Below the pieces are notes generated by a model. That model saw only the letters and a list, made by a program, of their open reading frames with translations. It was not told where the DNA came from and ran no database searches. Position numbers and translations under genes: made by a program. A stretch of 64,000 nucleotides of DNA from positions 11,933 to 75,932 of the forward strand of contig DASPNH010000101.1 in assembly GCA_035626675.1 (NCBI GenBank). Reading direction: 5' to 3'. This document shows, one piece after another, positions 34,402 through 46,978 of the stretch (the first letter of the stretch is position 1; the number at the start of each line of letters is the position of its first letter). The stretch comes from DASPNH01 sp035626675. GTDB lineage: Bacteria > Desulfobacterota > Binatia > UBA1149 > CAITLU01.

Positions 34402-35490
34402 ATGAAAGAGACATTGGAAGACATCAACGTGATCGGAACCAAGCCACTGCGCCCGCCGAGGGACCTCAAAGCCGAGCTGCCGCTGAGCGAGCGCGCCGCC
34501 GAGGTCGTGGCCCGAACGCGCGGCGAGCTGCGCGACATCATCCACGGCCGCGACACCAGGCGTCTGGCCGTGGTCGTGGGCCCCTGCTCGATCCACGATT
34601 CGGAGGCCGCGCTCGAATACGCGGCCAAGCTCGGCTCGCTACGTGACCGGCTCCGCGACGATCTCCTCATCGTCATGCGTGCCTACTTCGAAAAGCCGCG
34701 CACGACGGTGGGGTGGAAGGGGCTGATCAACGATCCCGACCTCGACGGCTCCTGCGACATCGAGCGCGGCCTGGAGCTGGCGCGCAGCCTCCTGCTCGAG
34801 ATCAACGAGATGGGCGTTCCCTGCGGAACCGAGGTGCTCGATCCCGTCACTCCCCAGTATGTGGCCGACCTGGTGTCCTGGGCTGCCATCGGCGCGCGCA
34901 CGACCGAGAGCCAGACCCATCGTGAGATCGCCAGCGGTCTGTCGATGCCCATCGGCTTCAAGAACGGCACCGATGGCGGCCTCGACGTGGCCCGCAACGC
35001 CATGATCTCGGCTCGTCATCCGCACAGCTTTCTCGGCATCAACGCCGACGGCGTCACGGCGGTCATGAAGACGCGAGGAAATCGCGACCGCCACATCGTG
35101 CTTCGCGGCGGCGGCGGCAGGACCAACTACTCCTGCGCCGACATTGCCGCAGCCGCCGATCTGATCGCTTCCGAAGGCGTTGCCAGGCCGGTGATGGTCG
35201 ACTGCTCGCACGGCAACTCGAGCAAGGATCCGGCGCGGCAGACCTCGGTGGCCCGCGACGTCCTGGCCACCCTGCATGGCGGCGAGACCCGCGTCATGGG
35301 CCTGCTGCTGGAGAGCAACCTGTTCGCCGGTCGTCAGGACTGGAAGGTTTCGGGCAAGCTCAGCTACGGCGTGTCCATCACCGATGCCTGCATAGGGTGG
35401 GAGGAAACCGCCTCGCTGCTCGAAGAGCTGGGCCATGCGCTGGGCGGCGGTGCATCGGCGCAGAAACGAGCGGGCGGCGGCCGAAGATAG
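34402..35490 (+). CDS. aroG: Class I 3-deoxy-7-phosphoheptulonate (DAHP) synthase
   Basis: Condenses phosphoenolpyruvate and erythrose 4-phosphate, the first step of aromatic amino-acid synthesis. The 362-residue protein has the class I (AroF/G/H) signatures 'VVVGPCSIHD' with the metal-ligand Cys, 'MRAYFEKPRTTVGWKGLINDP', 'GARTTESQTHR' and 'VMVDCSHGNSSKDP'. It follows the leader-peptide/terminator region described above, 47 bp after the terminator helix. No other aro gene is adjacent. Which feedback inhibitor it responds to cannot be read off, hence the symbol aroG is generic. Confidence 0.94.
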   Translation: MKETLEDINVIGTKPLRPPRDLKAELPLSERAAEVVARTRGELRDIIHGRDTRRLAVVVGPCSIHDSEAALEYAAKLGSLRDRLRDDLLIVMRAYFEKPRTTVGWKGLINDPDLDGSCDIERGLELARSLLLEINEMGVPCGTEVLDPVTPQYVADLVSWAAIGARTTESQTHREIASGLSMPIGFKNGTDGGLDVARNAMISARHPHSFLGINADGVTAVMKTRGNRDRHIVLRGGGGRTNYSCADIAAAADLIASEGVARPVMVDCSHGNSSKDPARQTSVARDVLATLHGGETRVMGLLLESNLFAGRQDWKVSGKLSYGVSITDACIGWEETASLLEELGHALGGGASAQKRAGGGRR

Positions 35491-35570
35491 AGCGAAGCAA
35501 GGGAGAAAGCGCGTTGTGTGCCGGCAAGTTCATCGTTAGTCTCGCCGGGGCCTGAGCCTCTATGGCGCGC

Positions 35571-35591
35571 GTTGCGCCATATGGGTCGGTC
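35571..35591. repeat. Perfect 8-bp inverted repeat upstream of ABM-like gene
   Basis: TATGGCGC, five-base loop GCGTT, GCGCCATA, ending 20 bp before the ATG at 35612. It could be an operator or an mRNA hairpin; nothing decides between them. Confidence 0.5.
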
Positions 35592-35611
35592 CCGAAGCGA
35601 GGTCCGCAACG

Positions 35612-35986
35612 ATGTTTGTCGTCACCAATCGCATTCCGGTGGCCGCGGGTCACGAGGCCGACTTCGAGGAGCGGTTTCGCAAGCGCGCCCACCTGATCGA
35701 CCGCAGCCCGGGGTTCGTCAAGAACCTCATCCTGAAGCCCGTGCAGCGTCGATTCGATCACGCCACCGGGGGCTGGAAGGAATCGGCCGAACAGGGCTAC
35801 TACCTCGTGCAGACCTACTGGGAGTCGGAACAGGCGTTCTGGGACTGGACCCAGAGCGAGAGCTTCCGTATCGCCCATTCCAATCGGCCGCCGGCCGAGA
35901 TGTTCGCCGGCCCCAACGTCCTCGAGATCCATCAAGTCATCCAGACGACCGAATCTGCCGGGCATACCCCGGCGGCGGAAAACTGA
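35612..35986 (+). CDS. ABM-domain (heme-degrading monooxygenase-like) protein
   Basis: A 124-residue ferredoxin-like alpha-beta barrel of the antibiotic-biosynthesis-monooxygenase superfamily. 'FVVTNRIPVAAGHEADFEERFRKR' and 'YYLVQTYWESEQAFWDWTQSESF' are the typical strands, and 'AHSNRPPAEMF' resembles IsdG/HmoB-type members that bind heme, so heme degradation is possible but unproven. It ends 7 bp before the large secreted protein gene. No signal peptide. Confidence 0.75.
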   Translation: MFVVTNRIPVAAGHEADFEERFRKRAHLIDRSPGFVKNLILKPVQRRFDHATGGWKESAEQGYYLVQTYWESEQAFWDWTQSESFRIAHSNRPPAEMFAGPNVLEIHQVIQTTESAGHTPAAEN

Positions 35987-35993
35987 CGGTAGA

Positions 35994-38531
<2,538 letters not shown>

Positions 38532-38538
38532 CCGTCGT

Positions 38539-38553
38539 AGGGGACGGTCCCCT
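38539..38553. repeat. Short REP-related palindrome
   Basis: AGGGGAC, central G, GTCCCCT. It shares the GGGGAC/GTCCCC core of the larger palindromes at 31328 and 38598; a degenerate half-copy (AAAAGGGGACAG) follows at 38642-38653. Confidence 0.6.
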
Positions 38554-38597
38554 CGACGCCAAGGGTGGCCAGGCGGCTTGTAGCTTCCGAGAAAGGC

Positions 38598-38618
38598 TTA
38601 AGGGGACAGTCCCCTTAA
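38598..38618. repeat. REP-like palindrome, copy 2
   Basis: Arm TTAAGGGGAC, central A, arm GTCCCCTTAA; identical to copy 1 except at the central base. It lies in the 169-bp gap between the dockerin protein gene and ilvD, which contains three related elements and no gene. Confidence 0.85.
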
Positions 38619-38700
38619 ATCCGACCGACAGTCGCCTCGCGAAAAGGGGACAGCCGCCTAGCCCCGCCGGGATGTTCGGGTATGCTGCGACGCCGGAGAG

Positions 38701-40398
<1,698 letters not shown>

Positions 40399-40462
40399 AG
40401 CCAACCCATCCCGCTTCGCGTGCGAGAAACCGGCGTTTGCGCGTGATGCGCGGGAGCGGCCG

Positions 40463-41755
40463 GTGAGCGAGGGCGTTCGCAAGCCGTGGTGGTCGTGGCT
40501 GTTCCTCTACGCGCGCACGCCGGATGGCGTAACCGAGCGCCACTGGAAGGTACTGGGCGCGCTCGGCGCCACCTACCTCGTCAACTCCTACGACCTCGGG
40601 CTGCTCAACCTGGCGCTGCCGCAGATCCAGCAGGGCCTGGGCGTCTCCGAGAGCGAGGTAGGCGGGATGGCCGGGATCGTCCGGCTCGGCGTGCTGCCGG
40701 CACTGGTGCTGAACGTGCTCGCCGATCGCATCGGGCGGCGGCGGCTCCTTCTGGTGACGCTGCTCGGTTTCACCATCTGCACGTTCCTGACCGCGTTCTG
40801 CCGCACGCCTACCGAGTTCGTCATCCTGCAGCTGCTGGCACGCATGTTCATCTACTCCGAGGAGATGCTCGCCATCGTCGTGGTGACCGAGGAGCTGGAT
40901 GCGCACGCGCGAGGGTGGGGCATCGGCCTGATGGTCGCCTTCGGCGCCTTCGGTCATGGCTTTGCCGCGCTGTTCTTCTCGGCGGTGGACGTCCTGCCCT
41001 ACGGATGGCGTGCCCTCTACTTCATCGGTGCCATGCCGCTGCTGCTGATCGTGTGGTTCCGCCGCACGCTCCAGGAAACGCATCGCTTCACCGAGCAGGC
41101 CCGCCGCAGGCAGGAAGCCGAGACACCCACGCTGATGCTGGACCCGCTGCGTAAGCTGCTGACTCGTTATCCGATGCGGCTCTTCGGTCTGGCAGCGGCG
41201 CTGGCGCCGGTCTCTTTCGCGGTCGGGAGCGCGCTCCAGTTCCAGTCGAAGTACCTCCAGGAGGTCCACGGGTACGCGCCTGGACACGTCAGCATGCTGT
41301 TCCTTCTCGGCGGGCTGCTGGCCATCACCGGGGGGCTGCTGTGCGGGCGTGCCAGCGACCGCTTCGGCCGCCGCCGGGTGCTGTCGGCCGCCATCGTCGT
41401 CAACGCCGTGGGCATCCTCGGCTTCTACAACACCGCCGGCATGATCCTGCCGATGTTCTGGATCATGGTGATCTTCACCCAGTTCGGCATCGACGTGCTG
41501 TTCTCGGCACTCGGCAGCGAGCTGTTCCCCACCTCCTACCGTTCGACCGCCTCGGCTGCCCGCAGCATCGTCTCGACCGTGTCGATCGCGGCGGGCCTGG
41601 CCCTGGAAGGCCTGCTCTATGTCTGGCTCGGCAGTCATGCTGCCGCGATCAGCACCATGACCTGGTGCGCCCTGGCTGCACCGCTGCTGCTGCTCACGCT
41701 CGTCCCCGAAACGGCCGGGCGCGAGCTCGAAGAGATCGCACCCGACGAGGATTGA
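40463..41755 (+). CDS. MFS transporter, sugar/aromatic-acid-type
   Basis: A 430-residue major-facilitator permease with 12 hydrophobic segments. The A-motif-like 'NVLADRIGRRRLLLVTLLGF' lies after helix 2 and its second copy 'CGRASDRFGRRRVLSAA' after helix 8, with 'SELFPTSYRSTASAARSIVSTV' and the C-terminal 'PETAGRELEEI', as in the sugar/metabolite:H+ symporter branch. The substrate cannot be told. GTG start with GGGAG seven bases upstream. Confidence 0.88.
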   Translation: MSEGVRKPWWSWLFLYARTPDGVTERHWKVLGALGATYLVNSYDLGLLNLALPQIQQGLGVSESEVGGMAGIVRLGVLPALVLNVLADRIGRRRLLLVTLLGFTICTFLTAFCRTPTEFVILQLLARMFIYSEEMLAIVVVTEELDAHARGWGIGLMVAFGAFGHGFAALFFSAVDVLPYGWRALYFIGAMPLLLIVWFRRTLQETHRFTEQARRRQEAETPTLMLDPLRKLLTRYPMRLFGLAAALAPVSFAVGSALQFQSKYLQEVHGYAPGHVSMLFLLGGLLAITGGLLCGRASDRFGRRRVLSAAIVVNAVGILGFYNTAGMILPMFWIMVIFTQFGIDVLFSALGSELFPTSYRSTASAARSIVSTVSIAAGLALEGLLYVWLGSHAAAISTMTWCALAAPLLLLTLVPETAGRELEEIAPDED

Positions 41756-41829
41756 AGGTCCGCAAGTGCATCGCGCCCCGCGCGGCCTCGGCGTCTTGTG
41801 CGGGACGCCCTCGTCATTAGGATGAGACC

Positions 41830-42855
41830 GTGGAGTTCCAGGACTACTACTCGGTGCTCGGGGTCGCACGCGAGGCCAGCGGCGACGACATCAAGAAGGC
41901 CTACCGCAAGCTCGCGCTCAAGTGGCATCCCGACCGCCACGCCGAGGGCAAGGAGCGCGACCAGGCCGAGCAGAAGTTCAAGCGCATCGCCGAGGCCTAC
42001 GAGGTCCTGTCCGACCCGGAGAAGCGCTCCAAGTACGATCGCTTCGGCCAGAACTGGCAGCATGGCCAGGACTTCCAGCCGCCGCCGGGTGAGCCGCGCA
42101 TGTCGCCCGAGGAGTTCGAGGCACAGTTCGGACGCGGAGGCTTCTCCGAGTTCTTCGAGTCCCTGTTCGGCGAGCAGCTTCGCCGCCAGCAGTCTGGAGG
42201 CGGTCGCCACGGCCGCTTTCGTCATCGAGGCGCCGACGTTCGCGCCGAGCTGTCACTGCCAGTCAGCCAGGCCCTTGCGGGCGGCAAGAGCCGCTTCGAC
42301 ATCCCGGTCACCAAGACCTGTGATCGCTGCGGCGGCGTCGGCTTCGTCGGCGAGCACGTCTGCCCGGCCTGCGTCGGCGTCGGCCGCGTGCGCGAGCGCC
42401 GCACAATCGACGTCACCATTCCGAGCCCGGTGCGCGACGGCACCACGATGCGCCTGCGCGGAATGGGCGAGGTCGGCGACACCGACGGCGAGACCGGCGA
42501 CCTCTATCTGACCATACGTCTGGTCTCCGATGACGTCTTTCGCATTCACGGTGACGACGTCGAGGCGGATCTGCCTCTGGCGCCGTGGGAGGCCGAGCTC
42601 GGAACGCGCGTGGGCGTGCGCACGCCCACCGGAGTCGTACAGCTGACCGTGAAGGAAGGCACCCGGGCCGGAGCCAAGCTCCGCATTCGCGGCAAGGGGC
42701 TCGAGAACGCGCAAGGGCAGCGAGGCGACTTCTACGCGATCGTTCGCCTGGCGCTGCCCGAGCTCGGCGACAGCCAGCGCGAGCAGCTTCGCAAGCTGGC
42801 CGACATCACTCCGGGCAAGGTTGCGGGCGGCGCCCGCCAGGAGCTGGGATCGTGA
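41830..42855 (+). CDS. DnaJ/CbpA-type co-chaperone with half zinc finger
   Basis: Hsp40 that delivers substrates to Hsp70. J domain at residues 1-70 with 'HPDRH' near residue 38, then a Gly/Phe-poor linker. In place of the four-motif DnaJ zinc finger there are only two motifs, 'CDRCGGVGF' and 'CPACVGVGRV' (residues ~158-182), followed by the C-terminal peptide-binding beta domains. It is thus between DnaJ and CbpA. GTG start. Its stop overlaps the CbpM-like gene (GTGA), which supports a CbpA-like role. Confidence 0.85.
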   Translation: MEFQDYYSVLGVAREASGDDIKKAYRKLALKWHPDRHAEGKERDQAEQKFKRIAEAYEVLSDPEKRSKYDRFGQNWQHGQDFQPPPGEPRMSPEEFEAQFGRGGFSEFFESLFGEQLRRQQSGGGRHGRFRHRGADVRAELSLPVSQALAGGKSRFDIPVTKTCDRCGGVGFVGEHVCPACVGVGRVRERRTIDVTIPSPVRDGTTMRLRGMGEVGDTDGETGDLYLTIRLVSDDVFRIHGDDVEADLPLAPWEAELGTRVGVRTPTGVVQLTVKEGTRAGAKLRIRGKGLENAQGQRGDFYAIVRLALPELGDSQREQLRKLADITPGKVAGGARQELGS

Positions 42856-43112
42856 CGCGCCAGGTCCGCATCGTCATCGAAGGCGAAACGTATCTCACCC
42901 TGCAGACGGTGGCCGAGTGCTACCACTGCGAGGTCACCTGGGTGCACGAAGTCTACGAGTTCGGCCTTCTCGGCAGCGGCAGGCAGGTCGGTTCCGACAT
43001 CGTCATCCCGGCCCGCGTGCTCGACCGTCTCGCTGCCATCATCCGTTTCAGCCGCTACTACGGTCTGAACCTGGCAGGCATTGCGTTGGCACTGAATTTC
43101 GACGAACCCTGA
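42852..43112 (+). CDS. CbpM-like chaperone modulator
   Basis: An 86-residue protein with a MerR-like helix-turn-helix ('TLQTVAECYHCEVTWVHEVYEFGLL') and a helical tail 'RVLDRLAAIIRFSRYYGLNLAGIALAL'. This is the CbpM pattern; in E. coli CbpM inhibits CbpA. GTG start overlapping the co-chaperone stop. Not in an isolated position, and too short to be a full MerR regulator, so the modulator role is favoured. Confidence 0.75.
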   Translation: MTRQVRIVIEGETYLTLQTVAECYHCEVTWVHEVYEFGLLGSGRQVGSDIVIPARVLDRLAAIIRFSRYYGLNLAGIALALNFDEP

Positions 43113-43124
43113 GCTGCGCGCACG

Positions 43125-43889
43125 GTGACAGAGGCAATCGAAGTTTCGGCGTTCACCGACGGCGCCGCCAAGGGCAATCCCGGTCCCGGCGGCTGGGGCG
43201 CCGTGCTGCGGGTCGCTCGCGCAACCGTACGCGAACTGGGCGGCAGCGGCGGCTACACCACCAACAATCGCATGGAGCTGACCGCCGCCTTGCGCTCGCT
43301 GCAATGGATCGGGCAGGCCGCCGGCAGCTGCGATGCCCGCGTCCTCATCCTGACCGACTCGACCTACCTGATTCGCGGCGTCACCGCCTGGACCAAGGCC
43401 TGGAAGCGGCGCGGCTGGAAGACGGCCGATGGCGGCGACGTCGCCAATCGAGACCTGTGGGAGGCGCTGGAGGCGGCCGTGGCAGCCTGCGGCAAGGTCG
43501 ACTGGCGCTACGTGCGAGGTCACGTCGGCATCGCGGGCAACGAGCGCGCCGACGCCATCGCAACGGGCTTTGCCAGCGGCAAGCATGTCGATCTCTACGA
43601 GGGCCCGTATGCGGAATACGGTCACGATCTGGACGCGATTCCGCAGGCCGGTGCGGCGCCGGCGGCGAAAGACAAGAGCACTGGCAAGAAAGTCTACTCC
43701 TACCTGAGTGTCGTCGACGGCGTTCCGGCGCGACATTCCAGCTGGCCCGACTGCGAGCGGCGCGTGAAGGGACGCTCGGGCGCACGTTTCAAGAAGGCGG
43801 CCACCGCTGCCGAGGAGGAAGCGACGCTGGCCGAGTGGGGATTCTCGCTGCAGGACCTGCCCGGCGGCGCCTTCGCGAGCAAGGGCTGA
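43125..43889 (+). CDS. rnhA: Ribonuclease HI with C-terminal hybrid-binding (viroplasmin-like) domain
   Basis: Cleaves the RNA strand of RNA-DNA hybrids. Residues 1-150 are RNase HI with catalytic acids in 'FTDGAAKGNPGPGGWG', 'NRMELTAAL', 'ILTDSTYLI' and 'ERADAIA'. Residues ~188-240 ('YSYLSVVDGVPARHSSWPDCERRVKGRSGARF' in two parts) look like the caulimovirus-viroplasmin/HBD domain that eukaryotic RNase H1 carries at its N-terminus; here it is C-terminal. GTG start, 12 bp after CbpM-like gene. Confidence 0.88.
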   Translation: MTEAIEVSAFTDGAAKGNPGPGGWGAVLRVARATVRELGGSGGYTTNNRMELTAALRSLQWIGQAAGSCDARVLILTDSTYLIRGVTAWTKAWKRRGWKTADGGDVANRDLWEALEAAVAACGKVDWRYVRGHVGIAGNERADAIATGFASGKHVDLYEGPYAEYGHDLDAIPQAGAAPAAKDKSTGKKVYSYLSVVDGVPARHSSWPDCERRVKGRSGARFKKAATAAEEEATLAEWGFSLQDLPGGAFASKG

Positions 43890-43895
43890 TCGATC

Positions 43896-45305
43896 GTGCC
43901 GCGGTTGCTGCTGCGCGCGGCGATCTTCAGCGCGATCCTGCTGGCCGGTTCCGTCGCTGCCGATGAGCGGCCCACGCGCGACGCGCGCAAGCAGGCACGC
44001 GTAGTCGTCGACGCTGCCGGCGAAGACGCTGCAAGGCTTCGCACCCTGCTCGACGCCGGCGCCGACGTCGACGCGCGCGCTGCCTCCCGTCAGACACCGC
44101 TTGGCGAAGCCGCCGAACGCGGCAACGTCGAGAGCCTGCGGCTGCTGCTCGAACGCGGTGCGGCTATGGAGAAACCTGCCAAGGCCAATCGCACGCCGCT
44201 GGCGCTGGCGGTGCGGCAGGGCCGCGCCAATACCGCATCCGAGCTCCTGAAGGCTGGAGCCAGCGCGCTGACAGGCGGTCCGGACCGCTCCGCCGTGGAT
44301 ATCGCTGCCTCGCGGGCCAGGGAGCGGTCCCTCGATACGCTGCTCACGGCCAGCGCCGGCCTCGTTTCGGCCGGTCAGGTCCGCAACGCGATTCTGGTGC
44401 GAGCGGCGGCCGCGGGCCGGCAGGATCGCGTCGAAAAACTGCTCGCGCTCGGGGCCGACCCCGACGCCAGCGTGTTCGGAGACACCGCGCTGTTCGCGGC
44501 GGTTTCGGCCAGGCATCCGCCCATCGCGCGCATCCTGCTCGAGAGGGGCGCCGCGGCCGATCGCAAGCTTCGCGACCGTCCGAGCCCGCTCGATCTTGCC
44601 GTGCGCCAGGACGACCTGGAGATGGTCGCGCTGCTGACGCTCTCCGGCGCCGATTGGCAGCGCGCCGGCCTGCACACGCAGGACAAGCGCGAACGCATGC
44701 GCCTGCGCGGCGCCGACGGCACCATGCTGGCCTCGCGCGATGACGTCGGCGACATCGACCGCCTCGACGGCGAGGGTATGACGATCCTGATGCGAGCGGC
44801 GCAGTCCGGCGTGCAGGCCATCGTGCGCGCCGCCATCGCGCGGGGCGCGCGCGTCGACGTGCAGCGTGGAGCGTCGGCTGCCGGCTCGCCGCGATGGCCG
44901 CAAGGCGATGGCTGGACCGCGTTGATGCTGGCGGCCGCAGCGGGCCACGGCAGCGTGGTCGCCGAGCTCCTGGGCGCCGGCGCCAACGTCAATCATCGCA
45001 ACGGCAGCGGCCGCACGGCGCTGATGCTGGCGACGTGGTACGGGCATCTGGCCGTGGTGCGCCAGCTTGTGGCCGCGGGCGCCGAAGCCGGAATCGCCGA
45101 TGAGCACGGTCACAGCGCCGGCTCGCTGGCCATCGTGGCGGGACGTGTCGAGCTCGGCGAGCCGCTCGGAGTCGTCGTGCCGCCGGTGCCGCCGAAGCCG
45201 CAGCCCAAAGCCAAGCCGCAGCCCAAAGCCAGGGCTGCATCCGCCGCAGGTGCCAACGCAGCCGGCGCGCCTGCCAGCGGCGGGTCGAAGCGAGGCACGC
45301 CGTGA
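43896..45305 (+). CDS. Exported ankyrin-repeat protein
   Basis: A 469-residue protein with a signal peptide (residues 1-21, 'AIFSAILLAGSVAAD') and about nine ankyrin repeats (for example 'TPLGEAAERGNVESLRLLLERGA', 'TALMLATWYGHLAVVRQLVAAGA'), probably periplasmic. Residues ~420-445 are a Pro/Lys/Gln tract (PKPQPKAK repeats). Function unknown. GTG start. The stop overlaps the next gene's GTG (GTGA), so the two are coupled. Confidence 0.83.
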   Translation: MPRLLLRAAIFSAILLAGSVAADERPTRDARKQARVVVDAAGEDAARLRTLLDAGADVDARAASRQTPLGEAAERGNVESLRLLLERGAAMEKPAKANRTPLALAVRQGRANTASELLKAGASALTGGPDRSAVDIAASRARERSLDTLLTASAGLVSAGQVRNAILVRAAAAGRQDRVEKLLALGADPDASVFGDTALFAAVSARHPPIARILLERGAAADRKLRDRPSPLDLAVRQDDLEMVALLTLSGADWQRAGLHTQDKRERMRLRGADGTMLASRDDVGDIDRLDGEGMTILMRAAQSGVQAIVRAAIARGARVDVQRGASAAGSPRWPQGDGWTALMLAAAAGHGSVVAELLGAGANVNHRNGSGRTALMLATWYGHLAVVRQLVAAGAEAGIADEHGHSAGSLAIVAGRVELGEPLGVVVPPVPPKPQPKAKPQPKARAASAAGANAAGAPASGGSKRGTP

Positions 45306-46900
45306 AGCTCGACCAGATGCTGCTGGCCGCCATCGTGGTCGCTGCCTCGCTGACGCTGCTCATGGCCTACGACATCACCGGTCGCGCCATCCTGGCCGAC
45401 AATCAGATCTTCTTCTTCCTGTCCGAGCGCGCCGCGGCCGGCGTTCCGCCTCACATCTCGATGGCGGATCCCAAGACCCAGCTCAGCTCGCTGCTGACGG
45501 CGGTGGCCATAGGAGCGGGCCACGGCCTCGGGCTCGACACGGTGATGGCGTTTCGCGCCATCAGCATCGTCTCGGTCCTGACCAGCGTATGGCTGGCCTA
45601 TCGGCTGGCGATCGTTCTTTCGGGCCACGCGCTTGCAGGCCCGCTGGCAGCCGCCGCGCTGTTCGTGGTCGAAGGACTGTTCCTGGAAGGAGCTTCGGGC
45701 GGACGCCCGCACGTCTTTACCGTCACGTTCATCCTTGCCGCGCATCTGTTGATGACGCATCGGCGCGACGTGGCCAGCGGATTCGCCGCCGCGTGCGCGC
45801 TGCTGTGCTGGCAGCCGTCCGCGATCGTGCTGGGGTCGATAGGTCTTTCGCTGCTGCTCTGCCGCGACGCGCCGATCCGGCGCGCCGTTGGCGTGACTGC
45901 CGGTGCGCTGCTGGCCGCGGCAGCCTACGAGTCCTACTTCGTCTGGCATGGCGTAGCCGGCGAGCAGCTCTTCCAGGAGTTCGTGCTCCCCACGGGCAGC
46001 ATTCACGAGATGGCCAGCCTGGCCGAGAACTTCTGGTTCGTGATCACCGATGCGCGTGCCTATCGCCCGCTGCCGCGCCTGTTGCCGGCGCTGTTTCTCC
46101 TCGTCGTGGCGCTGCGCTGGCTTTCGTGGCTGGCGCGGCCGCGAGCTGCGCTGGAGGCGGTCCGGTCACGTCCCGAAGTCACTGCCTTCTGGCTGGCCGC
46201 GCATCTCGGCTTCGCGTTCACGGTCTACGAGCATCAGGCCCATCCCGATCTGCTCCTGGTGCAGCCGTACTATGCCGTCGCGTGCGCCTGGCTCTTCGCC
46301 GAGCTCGTGATGATGGGTGCACCGGCGCGCGCGCGTCTGACCGCAGCGTGGGTCGTCACGGCGATCGTGTTCGGATGGGGTTATGCGCAGGGACGGCTCA
46401 TCGCGAGGCTGACGGGGCCCGGCGCCGCATTCTCCCTGCAGGACCAGCGTAGAATGGCCGATGCGGTGCGGCTCTACTACGACCATCGCGGCAGCGTGTG
46501 GGTGCTCGGCTCGATGCATCTGCTCGGTCTGCTCCACCGCGACAACTGGACGCAGTATGGGTTCTTCTGGGACGACCTGGATCGCCACATGGACACCAAC
46601 GCCTATCGTCCCGAGCGCGACGGGCGCATGCCCGAAATCATCCTGAGCGGGCGAGGAATCGTTCCTGGCCAGGCCGGATGGCGCCGCCTGGAATACCTCG
46701 ACATCACGCCGCCGCGCTTCCAGGTGCACAACGTGCGCGTGTTCGCGCGCCGCATCGACGGCGACCTGCTCGCGCAGGAAGCGGCGGCCAAGGCCAAGGC
46801 CAAGGCCAAGGCTGCGCAGCAGGGCAAGGCCACGGTCGAAGGCAGGGCCGTGCAGCCGCGCCCGGGCGCCGCACCGGCCGCACCAGCGACGGCGCCATGA
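45302..46900 (+). CDS. Polytopic membrane protein, PMT/GT-C glycosyltransferase-like
   Basis: A 532-residue protein with about ten hydrophobic helices across residues 5-365, then a soluble tail. A helix pair followed by 'GRAILADNQIFFFLSERAAAGVPPH' resembles the first periplasmic loop of GT-C transferases, but the usual D-E motif is not clear, so the family is inferred from layout only. The tail ends in a repetitive Ala/Lys stretch (AKAKAKAK) and an Ala/Pro stretch. Coupled to the upstream ankyrin gene. Confidence 0.5.
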   Translation: MKLDQMLLAAIVVAASLTLLMAYDITGRAILADNQIFFFLSERAAAGVPPHISMADPKTQLSSLLTAVAIGAGHGLGLDTVMAFRAISIVSVLTSVWLAYRLAIVLSGHALAGPLAAAALFVVEGLFLEGASGGRPHVFTVTFILAAHLLMTHRRDVASGFAAACALLCWQPSAIVLGSIGLSLLLCRDAPIRRAVGVTAGALLAAAAYESYFVWHGVAGEQLFQEFVLPTGSIHEMASLAENFWFVITDARAYRPLPRLLPALFLLVVALRWLSWLARPRAALEAVRSRPEVTAFWLAAHLGFAFTVYEHQAHPDLLLVQPYYAVACAWLFAELVMMGAPARARLTAAWVVTAIVFGWGYAQGRLIARLTGPGAAFSLQDQRRMADAVRLYYDHRGSVWVLGSMHLLGLLHRDNWTQYGFFWDDLDRHMDTNAYRPERDGRMPEIILSGRGIVPGQAGWRRLEYLDITPPRFQVHNVRVFARRIDGDLLAQEAAAKAKAKAKAAQQGKATVEGRAVQPRPGAAPAAPATAP

Positions 46901-46978
46901 TCGATGGCGCCTGCGACGATGCAGGACCGGCCTCGCCCGAAACGATGCGGAGCGATGCCCCCGCCGCAAAGCCGGACT

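Noticed and set aside
38532..38700. Branched-chain leader peptide or riboswitch before ilvD
   Set aside because: I looked for Ile/Val/Leu codon runs and a terminator and found only REP-like palindromes.
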